Origin: Colwellia sp.
Lineage (GTDB): Bacteria; Pseudomonadota; Gammaproteobacteria; Enterobacterales; Alteromonadaceae
DNA length: 64,000 bases
Direction of reading: 5' to 3'
Assembly: GCA_002733765.1 (NCBI GenBank)
Contig: NVWU01000014.1
Coordinates: 66,608-130,607, forward strand
How positions within the stretch are numbered: the first letter of the stretch is position 1; every line of letters begins with the position of its first letter. Position numbers and translations under genes: made by a program. Below are positions 46,094 through 54,709 of the stretch, piece after piece. The notes under the pieces were generated by a model that had not been told where the DNA came from, ran no database searches, and saw only the letters and a list, made by a program, of their open reading frames with translations.

Positions 46094-47623
46094 ATGATAA
46101 CGTTGCGATGCTATTTTATTTTGATAGCTTATTTACTCTTTTGTGCGAATGTTTTTGCTAATGTGCAGCAACAGAAAATTAGTTTTGATTTTCTATTAAC
46201 GAGTAGCTCTGCGAGCTTACTTCTCCCTATCCCGAATAAACTTATTTCTACAAATATTGTTTTTGAGTTATGGCAAAATAATAAGAAGTTAAATGCAACC
46301 TATTCTATTTTTAACAAGTGGCCAACTCTAAATGGTAAAGAATATATCCGTTTATTAATGATTGATGCTGATAATCTGAATCGTTTGTCAGGGCAATTAA
46401 CCCTAACTTGGCATGACTCATCAAATGGTAATGTACGAAAGTATATTATCATTAAGAAAGAAAATCATTTAAACATAAGCCTAGTTTATCCTTCGAAAAA
46501 TTGGTTAGCACAAAGCTTATTGCTTCATCCTAAGCAAAATAGTAGTGATAATAATTGGTATGTAGAGCCTCAAAAAAAATATGCTAACTATGTAACTAAT
46601 GTTGCTTACCTTACTAAAAAAGGTTATCCCCCTCACAAGCCCTCTCAATGGTTATATGATCGTCCACAGGCTATTTATCAATTATATATTATGACCGATG
46701 ATAAAAAATGGTTAAACAAAGCGAATACTTTAACTGATTTTTATCAAAATAATATTGATGACGGTGGCAAGTTCAAGCTAAAAAAGAGTTTTGATATTAA
46801 GTATTCAATGCCAAAGGGCTTACTATATCGTTACTTGCTCAGTGGTGATGAACGAGCCATAAACACCTTAACTAAAATATACCAACGTTCTTTAGATTGG
46901 GATGAAGACTATAGCTTACGACGAGGCTTTTGGACGGAACGTAATCAAGCCGCTGCATTAAATGTTGCCATCTCTTATTGGGAGATAACGGGTGATAAGA
47001 ATGCACTAGAGCGGATAAATAGTATTATCGATGCTACGGTAAAAATGACATTTAGTCCTCAAGGTAATTGGTCATTAATAGGTTGCCCGCAGCATAGTTT
47101 TAAATCTCATGAAGGGTGGGGGGATGATTCACCCGCGTGTTCTCCTTGGATGATGGCATTGTTGGGGGATGCTTTATGGCGATTTTATCGTTTAACAGGT
47201 GACATAAGATCTGCTTCTCTAATTGATGCATTTGGTGATTTTATTTTTAATCATGGCATTTTTTATGGAAATAAACGTGTTAAAAACATCATTATTCCTA
47301 AATATTTAGTGTCGATGGAAAACGCAAAACAAGAAGAATTAGACCAATGGTCAAACCCTCAACATGTTTGTGATGTAGCAGGGCTAGTAGGTAAGTCAGT
47401 TTATATAAAAAATAAATCTGGCAATAATAGCTTTTTAGTTCAGTCTTTATTCAGTGCTTTTGTGGAACAATGTCAACAGAGTTATGTTAGATTAAAAAAA
47501 GAGAAAAATAAAAAACAAAATAAACCCTATTGGTCACTAAAACCGCCAAGGCGCTTTGCTTGGATGTATTCTACTACTAGTGATTTACCTTGGTTGAAAA
47601 GTCTATTGCTCAATACTTATTAG
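46094..47623 (+). CDS. Secreted protein related to the middle of the giant lipoprotein
   Basis: 509 residues from ATG 46094, where a clean signal peptide begins (MITLRCYFILIAYLLFCANV, cleavage near FANV); ATG 46064 is also open. A beta-rich N-terminal part is followed by an all-helical domain with QWLYDRPQAIYQLYIMTDD, GFWTERNQAAALNVAISYWE, SHEGWGDD, CSPWMMALLGDALWRFYRLT. Each block has a counterpart in the same order in the 1369-residue protein at 28947-33056. The helical aromatic pattern with acidic/His motifs suggests an (alpha/alpha) barrel carbohydrate-active enzyme, possibly an EPS lyase or glycosidase. I do not recognise a named family. Confidence 0.8.
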   Translation: MITLRCYFILIAYLLFCANVFANVQQQKISFDFLLTSSSASLLLPIPNKLISTNIVFELWQNNKKLNATYSIFNKWPTLNGKEYIRLLMIDADNLNRLSGQLTLTWHDSSNGNVRKYIIIKKENHLNISLVYPSKNWLAQSLLLHPKQNSSDNNWYVEPQKKYANYVTNVAYLTKKGYPPHKPSQWLYDRPQAIYQLYIMTDDKKWLNKANTLTDFYQNNIDDGGKFKLKKSFDIKYSMPKGLLYRYLLSGDERAINTLTKIYQRSLDWDEDYSLRRGFWTERNQAAALNVAISYWEITGDKNALERINSIIDATVKMTFSPQGNWSLIGCPQHSFKSHEGWGDDSPACSPWMMALLGDALWRFYRLTGDIRSASLIDAFGDFIFNHGIFYGNKRVKNIIIPKYLVSMENAKQEELDQWSNPQHVCDVAGLVGKSVYIKNKSGNNSFLVQSLFSAFVEQCQQSYVRLKKEKNKKQNKPYWSLKPPRRFAWMYSTTSDLPWLKSLLLNTY

Positions 47624-47672
47624 GTATCGGAAGTCTGTTATGTTAAATAAGGGCACTCTGAAGGAAGAGGAT

Positions 47673-47831
47673 ATGTATAAAATGAAGCTGTTATTGGTCA
47701 GTATTATAATTTTTATTATGGCAGGATATTCTGAGGCTGAAAATTCTTATCGCATTGATAAAGAAAGTAATCGTATTCAACCTTTATCTAAGGATGAAAA
47801 TGAAAACTTTGAAAATTTCCTTTTACTGTGA
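47673..47831 (+). pseudogene. Truncated secreted-protein gene
   Basis: ATG 47673 has an excellent ribosome site (GGAAGAGG). The product begins with a signal peptide (MYKMKLLLVSIIIFIMAGYS) and a short mature part (AENSYRIDKESNRIQPLSKD). It stops after about 52 codons where the IS3 remnant begins. It looks like the 5' stump of a gene cut by a mobile element. I cannot tell what it encoded; it lies 50 bp after the secreted carbohydrate-active-like gene, in the same direction. Confidence 0.55.
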
Positions 47832-48061
47832 TACCGCAATGGCGTAAAGAAGGCTTTGAGGTTGGCCGTGACAAAGTTATTCGCTTGATGGATAAACTTG
47901 GTTTACAAGTTAAACAGCGTATTGCTTATAAAGTGACAACGATGCGCAAACATAGCCATAGTGTCGCCGATAATATCGTTGACCAGAACTTTAACCCCAA
48001 ACAGGCTAATCAAATTTGGGCAGGCGATGTGACGTATCGTGTGCCCGGAGTTCAGCACTAG
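47828..48061 (+). mobile_element. Fragment of an IS3-family transposase (OrfB)
   Basis: The 77-codon fragment reads GFEVGRDKVIRLMDKLGLQV, then KQRIAYKVTTMRKHS and NFNPKQANQIWAGDVTYRVP. This is the HTH_21 region and the first DDE motif (WAGDVTY, first Asp) of IS3 OrfB. The remaining two-thirds of the integrase core and both ends of the element are gone. It is inactive and marks a past insertion between the EPS genes and the rmlA remnant. Confidence 0.8.
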
Positions 48062-48088
48062 CAAGGAATGCTTTAATGAACCACGAGT

Positions 48089-48606
48089 CTATTTGAAATA
48101 CATAAATAAGGCAGCAGGAGCTAATTTGTTTATGACACTATCTGGTTGTGCAGGTTTCTCTTCAATAGAAATAGCAGTACCATTTTCATTAAACTCAACT
48201 ACGCCATAATATTTGGGATTGGAAACATGGTAACCAAAAACCGTTCCACCAGAGGTTTGAGCATTGGCTTTTTGCAATGACTTGGTTAAATCATGGCCAT
48301 AAAACATGTTATCCCCAAGAATTAATGCTGCGGGGCTACCTGCTAAAAAGTCCTCAGTGATAATGAATGCTTGAGCTAATCCATCGGGGCTAGGTTGAGG
48401 TTTATAAGATGTTTTTATGCCAAAGTTATCACCATTGCCAAGTAAATTTTCAAAACGGCCTATTTCTTCAGGTGTAGATATCACTAAAATATCATTTATA
48501 CCTGCTTGCATTAGTGTCGCCAAGGGATAGTAAACCATAGGTTTATCATAAATGGGCATAGGCGAGTACCGCTGCCACCTGCTAGGATAATTCCTTTTCT
48601 CATCAT
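48089..48606 (-). pseudogene. rmlA: rmlA remnant (glucose-1-phosphate thymidylyltransferase)
   Basis: The minus strand from ATG 48606 gives [16 protein letters not shown], the nucleotide-binding start of RmlA. About 34 bp are then missing, which breaks the frame, and [20 protein letters not shown] begins at 48559. Similarity continues ([55 protein letters not shown]) to about 48145, then stops abruptly next to the IS3 remnant. A full enzyme is about 290 residues; the C-terminal 130 or so are lost. No rmlBCD is present, so dTDP-rhamnose is not made from this locus. Confidence 0.85.
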
Positions 48607-48633
48607 AAAGCCTTATGTTTGTATTTAATAAAT

Positions 48634-50004
48634 TTAGTTAAGTTGAAACTGCCAATGCAATTTTGTATTGCTGACCCCTTTAATCGCTTTTATCAATCGT
48701 TTCATTTTAAAGGGGGTTAATTGTGCTGTGGTTTTTTGGTCTATTTCATACTTAACTAATACAGTAGCAGCTTTTTTACCTTTAATAAGAGTATATACAG
48801 TCCAATTGTTTTCTATTAATTGTCCTGTAACATTCCAGCCTTCAGGAATTAATTTATTCCCATAAAAGCTCGGCTTACCATCTAAATTACTGCCGTCAAA
48901 ATGATAAATATAATATCGACTCTTGGCGTCATTATTTGTTAACTCTACTTTTTCAATGGATGTATAATAATGGACTTTAGGTTTTATGCTGTGATCATTT
49001 TCAATAGCTGCAATTTGTTTTGTAACGACATTATTAGTTACACTAGATGAAAGTGCTGTTTTTAGGATTGTTGATGGCAAAACTAAAAAAATTATCAGGC
49101 TGACAATAACTACCTTGTTTGGCGTCTCTGCCCAGTTTATTTTTGTTTTTGCTTTTAGATCAAATAAATCATTGTCCGCTAAGCTATTCCCCCAGCGAAA
49201 CAATAAAAACATGAATGGAATATAGAGATACCAACCAAAGGTATTATGATCTTCCATTAAACTACTTTCCATATTTGAGTACTCACCGATAAGAATTAAG
49301 GCGGTAATTCGTATCCAGTTTGTTAGTAAAGAGCCTAATATAGCGACAATAAAAAATATCACCGCACGTTTAACATTTTTAATATAAAGAAAAATAAATA
49401 ATGAACTAATCGCTAAAGAAACAATAAGGTACCTTAAGCCGCTACAACCTCCAGCTATTTCAAAAACACCCGCGGGTATAGTAACTAATTGACCTTCTAC
49501 ATAGGTTGGAACTTCAGTGAAATTCATGATGAAGGTAACGGCAGCCACGGAAATGTTTTGTAAAATTGGTGTTAGTATTCCCCAAAAAGGAAATATAAAA
49601 ATTAAAAAAGCAGTGGGAAATAACATTTGCCAGCTAAATCGATAAATCATCGGGATACTAGCAAGGCAAACTAATAAAAATGACAACCAATAACCAATAC
49701 TTATTTGTGCATTAGTGGTAATAAAAAGTAAATAGCAACAGGCAATTAACAATAAGGTAAAGGGGATGGATATTTTTTCTCTAAATTGAAGTTTGCCAAT
49801 CAGGGAAAGTTGATAATATAAATAAAGGCTAATAAAAGGGATTAAAAAGGCGTGCGAGTATGTACCATCATCAAAACCGTGACGCCATAAGGTGATTAAA
49901 ATAGGGATGTTGAGTACAGAAATCAGTAAAAAAATGGCGATTAACGCTATAAAAGGTTTATTTATATTACTTAGTGATGTTTTATTGTTGTTATTAATAT
50001 TCAT
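48634..50004 (-). CDS. xrtA: Exosortase A fused to an EpsI domain
   Basis: About 456 residues from ATG 50004; TTG 50052 would add 16. Eight or so membrane segments hold the transpeptidase-like active site: Cys in [16 protein letters not shown] (about 185), Arg in [14 protein letters not shown] (about 228) and His in [11 protein letters not shown] (about 250). The C-terminal third (about 290-456) is an EpsI-type periplasmic domain ([31 protein letters not shown]). It should cut PEP-CTERM proteins at their C-terminal signal and transfer them to a cell-surface acceptor. This is the only exosortase in the window and thus the candidate processor of all three PEP-CTERM proteins. Confidence 0.95.
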   Translation of the reverse strand: MNINNNNKTSLSNINKPFIALIAIFLLISVLNIPILITLWRHGFDDGTYSHAFLIPFISLYLYYQLSLIGKLQFREKISIPFTLLLIACCYLLFITTNAQISIGYWLSFLLVCLASIPMIYRFSWQMLFPTAFLIFIFPFWGILTPILQNISVAAVTFIMNFTEVPTYVEGQLVTIPAGVFEIAGGCSGLRYLIVSLAISSLFIFLYIKNVKRAVIFFIVAILGSLLTNWIRITALILIGEYSNMESSLMEDHNTFGWYLYIPFMFLLFRWGNSLADNDLFDLKAKTKINWAETPNKVVIVSLIIFLVLPSTILKTALSSSVTNNVVTKQIAAIENDHSIKPKVHYYTSIEKVELTNNDAKSRYYIYHFDGSNLDGKPSFYGNKLIPEGWNVTGQLIENNWTVYTLIKGKKAATVLVKYEIDQKTTAQLTPFKMKRLIKAIKGVSNTKLHWQFQLN

Positions 50005-50052
50005 TACAGCGTTAATTTTTATCTGAAATCCATTTAATGGTAACTCTAGCAA

Positions 50053-50594
50053 TACTGAACTAAAGTTACCATTTTTTTGTTAATGTGACGTATCATTATT
50101 GTTAGTTGATCTCTTGTAGATAACTTTCATCTTAAAAGACATTGAACCATATAGTTATTTAATTCATTACATCTTGTTGTGCTTCATAGTTTCTCCAATG
50201 AACAGCTAGGTTATCAAAAGAGCTTTTGGCAACGGCAGCATCCCAAGAACAACCTTTTTTACTCAGACTTCCAATAAAGCCAATTAGTGATATTTGCTGG
50301 GATCGCAATGACATGAAAACTGGCACCAATACCAGTATTAGCTGAAAATAGATTCAATACAGGTAGCGACTGGTATAGTATTTGCTGCAAGTGTAAATAA
50401 ACACTACAATAAATTATTAGTGGCGTTAGAGCACCTAATAGATAAGCAAGTTAAGAAAATAGAGACGTTTAAAAGTAAGCCAATCATTGCGGAGTTTGAG
50501 TAGCGTATGATTAATTATCCAGAGAGTTCCTATTTAATAGACTCATATAACACTCGTTAATTTTAAATATAAATATAAATATAAAGGACAAGGA
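50053..50594. other. 542-bp gap with unrecognised coding scraps
   Basis: There is no intact gene. The minus strand near 50160-50265 gives a short open piece (KKGCSWDAAVAKSSFDNLAV, HWRNYEAQQDVMN, stop). The plus strand near 50380-50503 gives HYNKLLVALEHLIDKQVKKI ending IIAEFE and a stop. Both look like ends of decayed genes I cannot identify. The prsT promoter should lie in the last 100 bp; I find no GG-N10-GC there and no copy of the 19-bp box. Confidence 0.4.
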
Positions 50595-53372
50595 ATGAAA
50601 CAAAATATTATAAATATAGCTCTGGCATCTGTTTTAGCTATTGGTATAGGGGCTTGTTCGCCAAGTTTAACTTCAGTTCAACATATAGAGAAAGGGAAAT
50701 CATATTTAGCAGAGAATAAAAATAACGAAGCAATAATAGAGTTAAAAAATGCGATAAAGAAAGATGCTAAAAATCTAGATGCAAGATTGATACTAGGCAA
50801 AACTTACCTGTCTCAGGGGGATTATAAAAATGCTAAAAAGGAGTTAGAGCGCTCTATAAAATTAGGAGCGACTTCTGAATATACCACCCCAAACTTAGCA
50901 GAAATTTACTATAAACTTAATGACTTTGACAATGTATATAACTTAGTGGCTTCGGCTGAACTGTTACATGATGAACAGTATGTAACAGTATTAACCTATG
51001 CAGGTATGGCTGCAATCTATGAGAAAAAGTTTGATAAGGCCCAAGGTTACTTTGATAGAGCAATACAAATTAGTGAGGATTTTTTATATAGCAAAATTAG
51101 CCGAGGGTACATGGCTAGAACTGAAGAGGAAATAAGCAGTGCCATTGAATCCGTTGAAATCTTAATGGCAAGTAATCCTGAAATAGTGGATTTAATTTTA
51201 TTAAAAGGTTATTTATTACAATCTACTAAGCAATATCAAACTGCTGCGGAAACATTTACTGAGTATAGTGTCAAACGACCAAAAGAGTCTTCTATTTTAT
51301 TTTTTATCGCTCAAAACTATATAAGAGCTAATCAACTTGAACGTGCAGAGCCAATTGTGGATGCTATTTTGAAAATAGCTAACAGTCACCCTTTGGCAAA
51401 TCAGTTAAAAGCACAAATATTATTTGATAATAAAAATTATGCTTTAGCTAAGCAGCATGCTAATACCGCTCTTCAACAGCAACCAGATTTAGCGCTCTCT
51501 CATATTATTGCAGGCTTAAGCGCGTATTATGTAAAAGAGTATGAAAGTACTTATCAGCATTTATCTAAAGTATCAAAGCGACTACCTAAGCAATCTTTGG
51601 TTAATCGGATTTTTATTGAAGTTCAGTTATTGCTTGGTTACGAAGTTGAAGCATTAGATTCTATTCAACAATTAATGGATAGCAATAATATAGATTTTAA
51701 CTCACTGCTAACCCTGAGTAATGAACTTATTAAATCGGGAAACAATATAGCGGCTAAAGCGCTAATAGATAAAGCCGGAGTATTGGCTGACAAGGATCCA
51801 AGTAACTTATTAAGACAAGGCTTTTTAAGATTAAGGCTTGATGATGTTGAACTTGGTATTGCTGCTTTAGAAGAGTCTTTAGCATTAGATCCCAGTTCTG
51901 ACACAGCGGAGGGAGGCTTAGTTATTGGGTATTTGCAAAATAAGCAGTATGATTCAGTGCTAAAAATAGCCAAAAAATGGCAAGAAAATTCGGACAAAAA
52001 GGTATCGGGACTATTATTACAAGCAACTATTGAGGCTGAACAACAACTTTATGGTGAAGCAAAAGTAACATTGAAAGACGTTTTTACTATAGAGCCGAAT
52101 AATATTGCCGCTCATTTAAATATGGCTATTATTGAACATAAGTCTGGCAATTATTCAGTTGCATTTGAATCATATAAACAAGTATTAACGTTAAAGCCTA
52201 ATCACGAAAAAGCAATTTTTTTAATTACCAAATTAACTATCGATTCACCGAGTTTATTACCAGAAGTTAAGCGTTCTTTGCAAGAGCTTCTTGCATTAAA
52301 TAATAATATGAGCATTAAATTAGGACTAGCCAATGTATTTCGCACAGAAGGTAATCTTGGTAAAGCTTTAGAGTTATATGTTGAGTTAATGGCAACAGGG
52401 TCTCTTGATGGTATCGAAATTATGGTTGGCGATCTATACAGTTTAACTAATAAACTAGATAGGGCTATAGATACCTACAAAAATTATTATGAAAAAAACA
52501 AAACAAATTTGATGGCGGGAAAACGCTTGATCGTTGCGTATGAGCAAGCAAAAGAATACGCATTGGCTGCTAGCCTAATTGGAGCAATGAGAAATTATCA
52601 TCGTAACTTAGATGGGCTAGTTTTATTGAATGGTTATTTTAAATCTATGGCTAAACAGGATGTTTCTTCTACTGATTTAACTATTATAAAAGGTTCACGG
52701 CAATTAAATAATCACTGGTTAGCTAATCAAATGCATGGACATATTGCCTATAACGAAAAAAATTATGATCAAGCTGTTAACGAATTTGAGTCAGGGTATC
52801 AAAAAAATCCAACACAACTTACCTTAACGACTTTATTTAAAGCGCTTTCTTTAAATGGTCAAAATGATAAGGTGATTGAGCTGAGTCTTGATTATTTGAA
52901 AAAAAATGAAGACAGCCGTTTAGCAAAAATTTATTTAGCAAATGCCTACTTAAATACAGCACAAAATGATAAAGCGCTAGCTCTGTACAGAGAGTTAGTG
53001 GATAAGTTCACAGGTAACGCTATTTTACTCAATAACCTTGCTTATTTGGAAATGCAACAAGGCAATAGCTTAGCCGCAATAAAGTACGCAAGAAAAGCAT
53101 TAACACTCTCTCCAAATTCCATCACGGTTATAGATACCTATGCGCAAGCACTAGCATCGAATAAGGAATATAATCAGTCGTTAGATGCTTATGATACAGC
53201 ATTAGTATTAGCCGATGAGAGCGAGAGTTTAGATATTATATTTGCTAAAGCGAAGTTATTGCTCACTATGGGCAATAAAAAAGTAGCTCGGCAGTTACTT
53301 TTGAGTATGACGGCACCATCAAATAGTGCAATGCAAATAAAAATTGATAAGTTATTAAGTGAGACTCGCTAA
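50595..53372 (+). CDS. prsT: PEP-CTERM system TPR lipoprotein PrsT
   Basis: 925 residues with a lipoprotein signal (LASVLAIGIGAC, Cys about 21) and tandem TPR units from about residue 30 to the end. The opening (HIEKGKSYLAENKNNEAIIE, DARLILGKTYLSQGDYKNAK) is the hallmark of PrsT. It is the true lipoprotein member of the family, unlike the signal-peptide-only copies at 2688 and 6663. It probably acts at the inner leaflet of the outer membrane or on the periplasmic side of the EPS and exosortase apparatus. AAGGACAAGG precedes the ATG. The PEP-CTERM B gene follows, and its regulatory box starts 2 bp after this stop codon. Confidence 0.93.
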   Translation: MKQNIINIALASVLAIGIGACSPSLTSVQHIEKGKSYLAENKNNEAIIELKNAIKKDAKNLDARLILGKTYLSQGDYKNAKKELERSIKLGATSEYTTPNLAEIYYKLNDFDNVYNLVASAELLHDEQYVTVLTYAGMAAIYEKKFDKAQGYFDRAIQISEDFLYSKISRGYMARTEEEISSAIESVEILMASNPEIVDLILLKGYLLQSTKQYQTAAETFTEYSVKRPKESSILFFIAQNYIRANQLERAEPIVDAILKIANSHPLANQLKAQILFDNKNYALAKQHANTALQQQPDLALSHIIAGLSAYYVKEYESTYQHLSKVSKRLPKQSLVNRIFIEVQLLLGYEVEALDSIQQLMDSNNIDFNSLLTLSNELIKSGNNIAAKALIDKAGVLADKDPSNLLRQGFLRLRLDDVELGIAALEESLALDPSSDTAEGGLVIGYLQNKQYDSVLKIAKKWQENSDKKVSGLLLQATIEAEQQLYGEAKVTLKDVFTIEPNNIAAHLNMAIIEHKSGNYSVAFESYKQVLTLKPNHEKAIFLITKLTIDSPSLLPEVKRSLQELLALNNNMSIKLGLANVFRTEGNLGKALELYVELMATGSLDGIEIMVGDLYSLTNKLDRAIDTYKNYYEKNKTNLMAGKRLIVAYEQAKEYALAASLIGAMRNYHRNLDGLVLLNGYFKSMAKQDVSSTDLTIIKGSRQLNNHWLANQMHGHIAYNEKNYDQAVNEFESGYQKNPTQLTLTTLFKALSLNGQNDKVIELSLDYLKKNEDSRLAKIYLANAYLNTAQNDKALALYRELVDKFTGNAILLNNLAYLEMQQGNSLAAIKYARKALTLSPNSITVIDTYAQALASNKEYNQSLDAYDTALVLADESESLDIIFAKAKLLLTMGNKKVARQLLLSMTAPSNSAMQIKIDKLLSETR

Positions 53373-53374
53373 TG

Positions 53375-53393
53375 TGTCAGTAAATTTTACACT
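53375..53393 (+). promoter_or_regulatory. Putative PrsR box, copy B
   Basis: TGTCAGTAAATTTTACACT, beginning 2 bp after the prsT stop. GTGT and ACAC at its ends make it partly palindromic. It ends 72 bp before the GG of the promoter at 53466. Confidence 0.7.
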
Positions 53394-53463
53394 AGTTGGT
53401 TCTTAATTTTATAACACTCTGACATGCCTTTGTAAGATTTTGTTTTATTTATGTTTTATATAC

Positions 53464-53480
53464 TTGGCAATATACTTGCA
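53464..53480 (+). promoter_or_regulatory. Sigma-54 promoter of PEP-CTERM gene B
   Basis: TTGGCAATATACTTGCA is a near-consensus -24/-12 promoter: GG at 53466-53467, GC at 53478-53479, exact N10 spacing. It lies 48 bp before ATG 53528. Confidence 0.88.
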
Positions 53481-53527
53481 GTGTTAGGTGTAGAATCAGA
53501 GAGAAATTAAATTAAGGATAACTATTT

Positions 53528-54310
53528 ATGTTAAATACAATGAAGAAAAAATTAGCGGCTGTAGCGATATTAACAGCAATAGCGTTACCAGCCTCAGCGT
53601 CTATAGTAACAGTTGATGATGGCTCAGATGCATACACATTTGATCAATTAGTAGTAACAACAGAGGGTGATTCTGTTATTACTCAAACATTTGTTGATGG
53701 TGTTAATGATACTTTTGTTGAAATCGGATTAACTGCTGTTGGTACTTTTAAAAATGGTGGCGCTACAGTTGGATTTCCAACTGAGTATGATTTGATTTTT
53801 GATATCAGTCTTATTGGTACTGCGGCAACTACTGAAACTTTCCTTGGAAGTGGTATATTTGATATTGATGTTACCTTTAGTAATGCAAGTGTAGCTACTC
53901 TTTACCATGATGACGTGCCTTTTGGTGGTCTAAATGGTGTTAGTACAGCTATAGCAAATTTATCAGGTGCTACAGGTGGATGTGACCTTCAGGTTACAGC
54001 TGCCAATCCTGCCGCAACTACAAATAACGGCACATGTAATGTTAGCTTCGATTTTGACGCTCTTTTAGCTGGATGGTTTACAACTAGCTGGGGTGAAGAT
54101 TTTACTACATTGGCTAATATGCCAACAATAGATTTTTCATTAGATATTGACATTACTGAATATAATGTTGATAGCCCAGCACCTGGCATCACAACTATTA
54201 AGGTTGCTCATGACGGTAGTGCTGTAATCAACGTTCCAGAGCCTACTACAATTGCTATTTTAGGTTTAGGCTTATTAGGTTTAGCTGGCTCACGTCGTCG
54301 TAAGTCTTAA
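53528..54310 (+). CDS. PEP-CTERM sorting-domain protein B
   Basis: 260 residues. The signal peptide (KKKLAAVAILTAIALPASAS) is followed by a beta-rich extracellular body without recognised motifs. The C-terminal signal is VPEPTT, the helix IAILGLGLLGLAG and basic SRRRKS. ATG 53528 has AAGGA at 53515; ATG 53540 is possible too. A terminator follows. Its clear box and promoter make it the best candidate for a PrsR-controlled, XrtA-processed surface protein. The body contains two Cys (GGCDLQ and NGTCNV), a possible disulfide. Confidence 0.9.
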   Translation: MLNTMKKKLAAVAILTAIALPASASIVTVDDGSDAYTFDQLVVTTEGDSVITQTFVDGVNDTFVEIGLTAVGTFKNGGATVGFPTEYDLIFDISLIGTAATTETFLGSGIFDIDVTFSNASVATLYHDDVPFGGLNGVSTAIANLSGATGGCDLQVTAANPAATTNNGTCNVSFDFDALLAGWFTTSWGEDFTTLANMPTIDFSLDIDITEYNVDSPAPGITTIKVAHDGSAVINVPEPTTIAILGLGLLGLAGSRRRKS

Positions 54311-54346
54311 TTGATTATTGACATTGTTTAACGTTAAATAGTTTAT

Positions 54347-54377
54347 AAAAAACCGGTTATATTAACCGGTTTTTTTA
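54347..54377 (+). terminator. Rho-independent terminator after PEP-CTERM gene B
   Basis: AAAAAACCGGTTA, loop TAT, TAACCGGTTTTTTT: perfect stem and T7. Confidence 0.9.
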
Positions 54378-54709
54378 TACCTAAAATTTAAGTAATAAAT
54401 GAGATTGCAATTAAGCAACGCCTCAATTAGTTATATAAATATACAGGGCGTGGTAAGTTTAAAGTTAGCGGATTATCAAAGGTATTTAGTCAGTTTTAGA
54501 GCGTAATATTAAACAGTTCAATCAGCGTGACTTGTTGTATGCTGATAAGGGAGCATTACTCAGATGGCAATTAAGCTGGCGAAGCGATAATTCAGACGGA
54601 AATTGCCTTGCAAAACACCGACACTATTAATAAGCCTCAACATACTACCCTAATCTTAATTAATATTAGAATGTAAGGTTAATAATTGAGCGCTTACTAA
54701 TAAGCGCAC
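54378..54709. other. Gap with an unrecognised decayed coding scrap
   Basis: There is no intact gene. Around 54530-54630 the plus strand gives a broken frame (RDLLYADKGALLRWQLSWRS, then DNSDGNCLAKHRHY and stops) that looks like the remains of a gene I cannot name. No promoter or repeat stands out. Confidence 0.35.

Noticed and set aside
47640-47672. Start of the truncated secreted gene at 47640
   Set aside because: The ribosome site GGAAGAGG and the signal peptide both point to ATG 47673.
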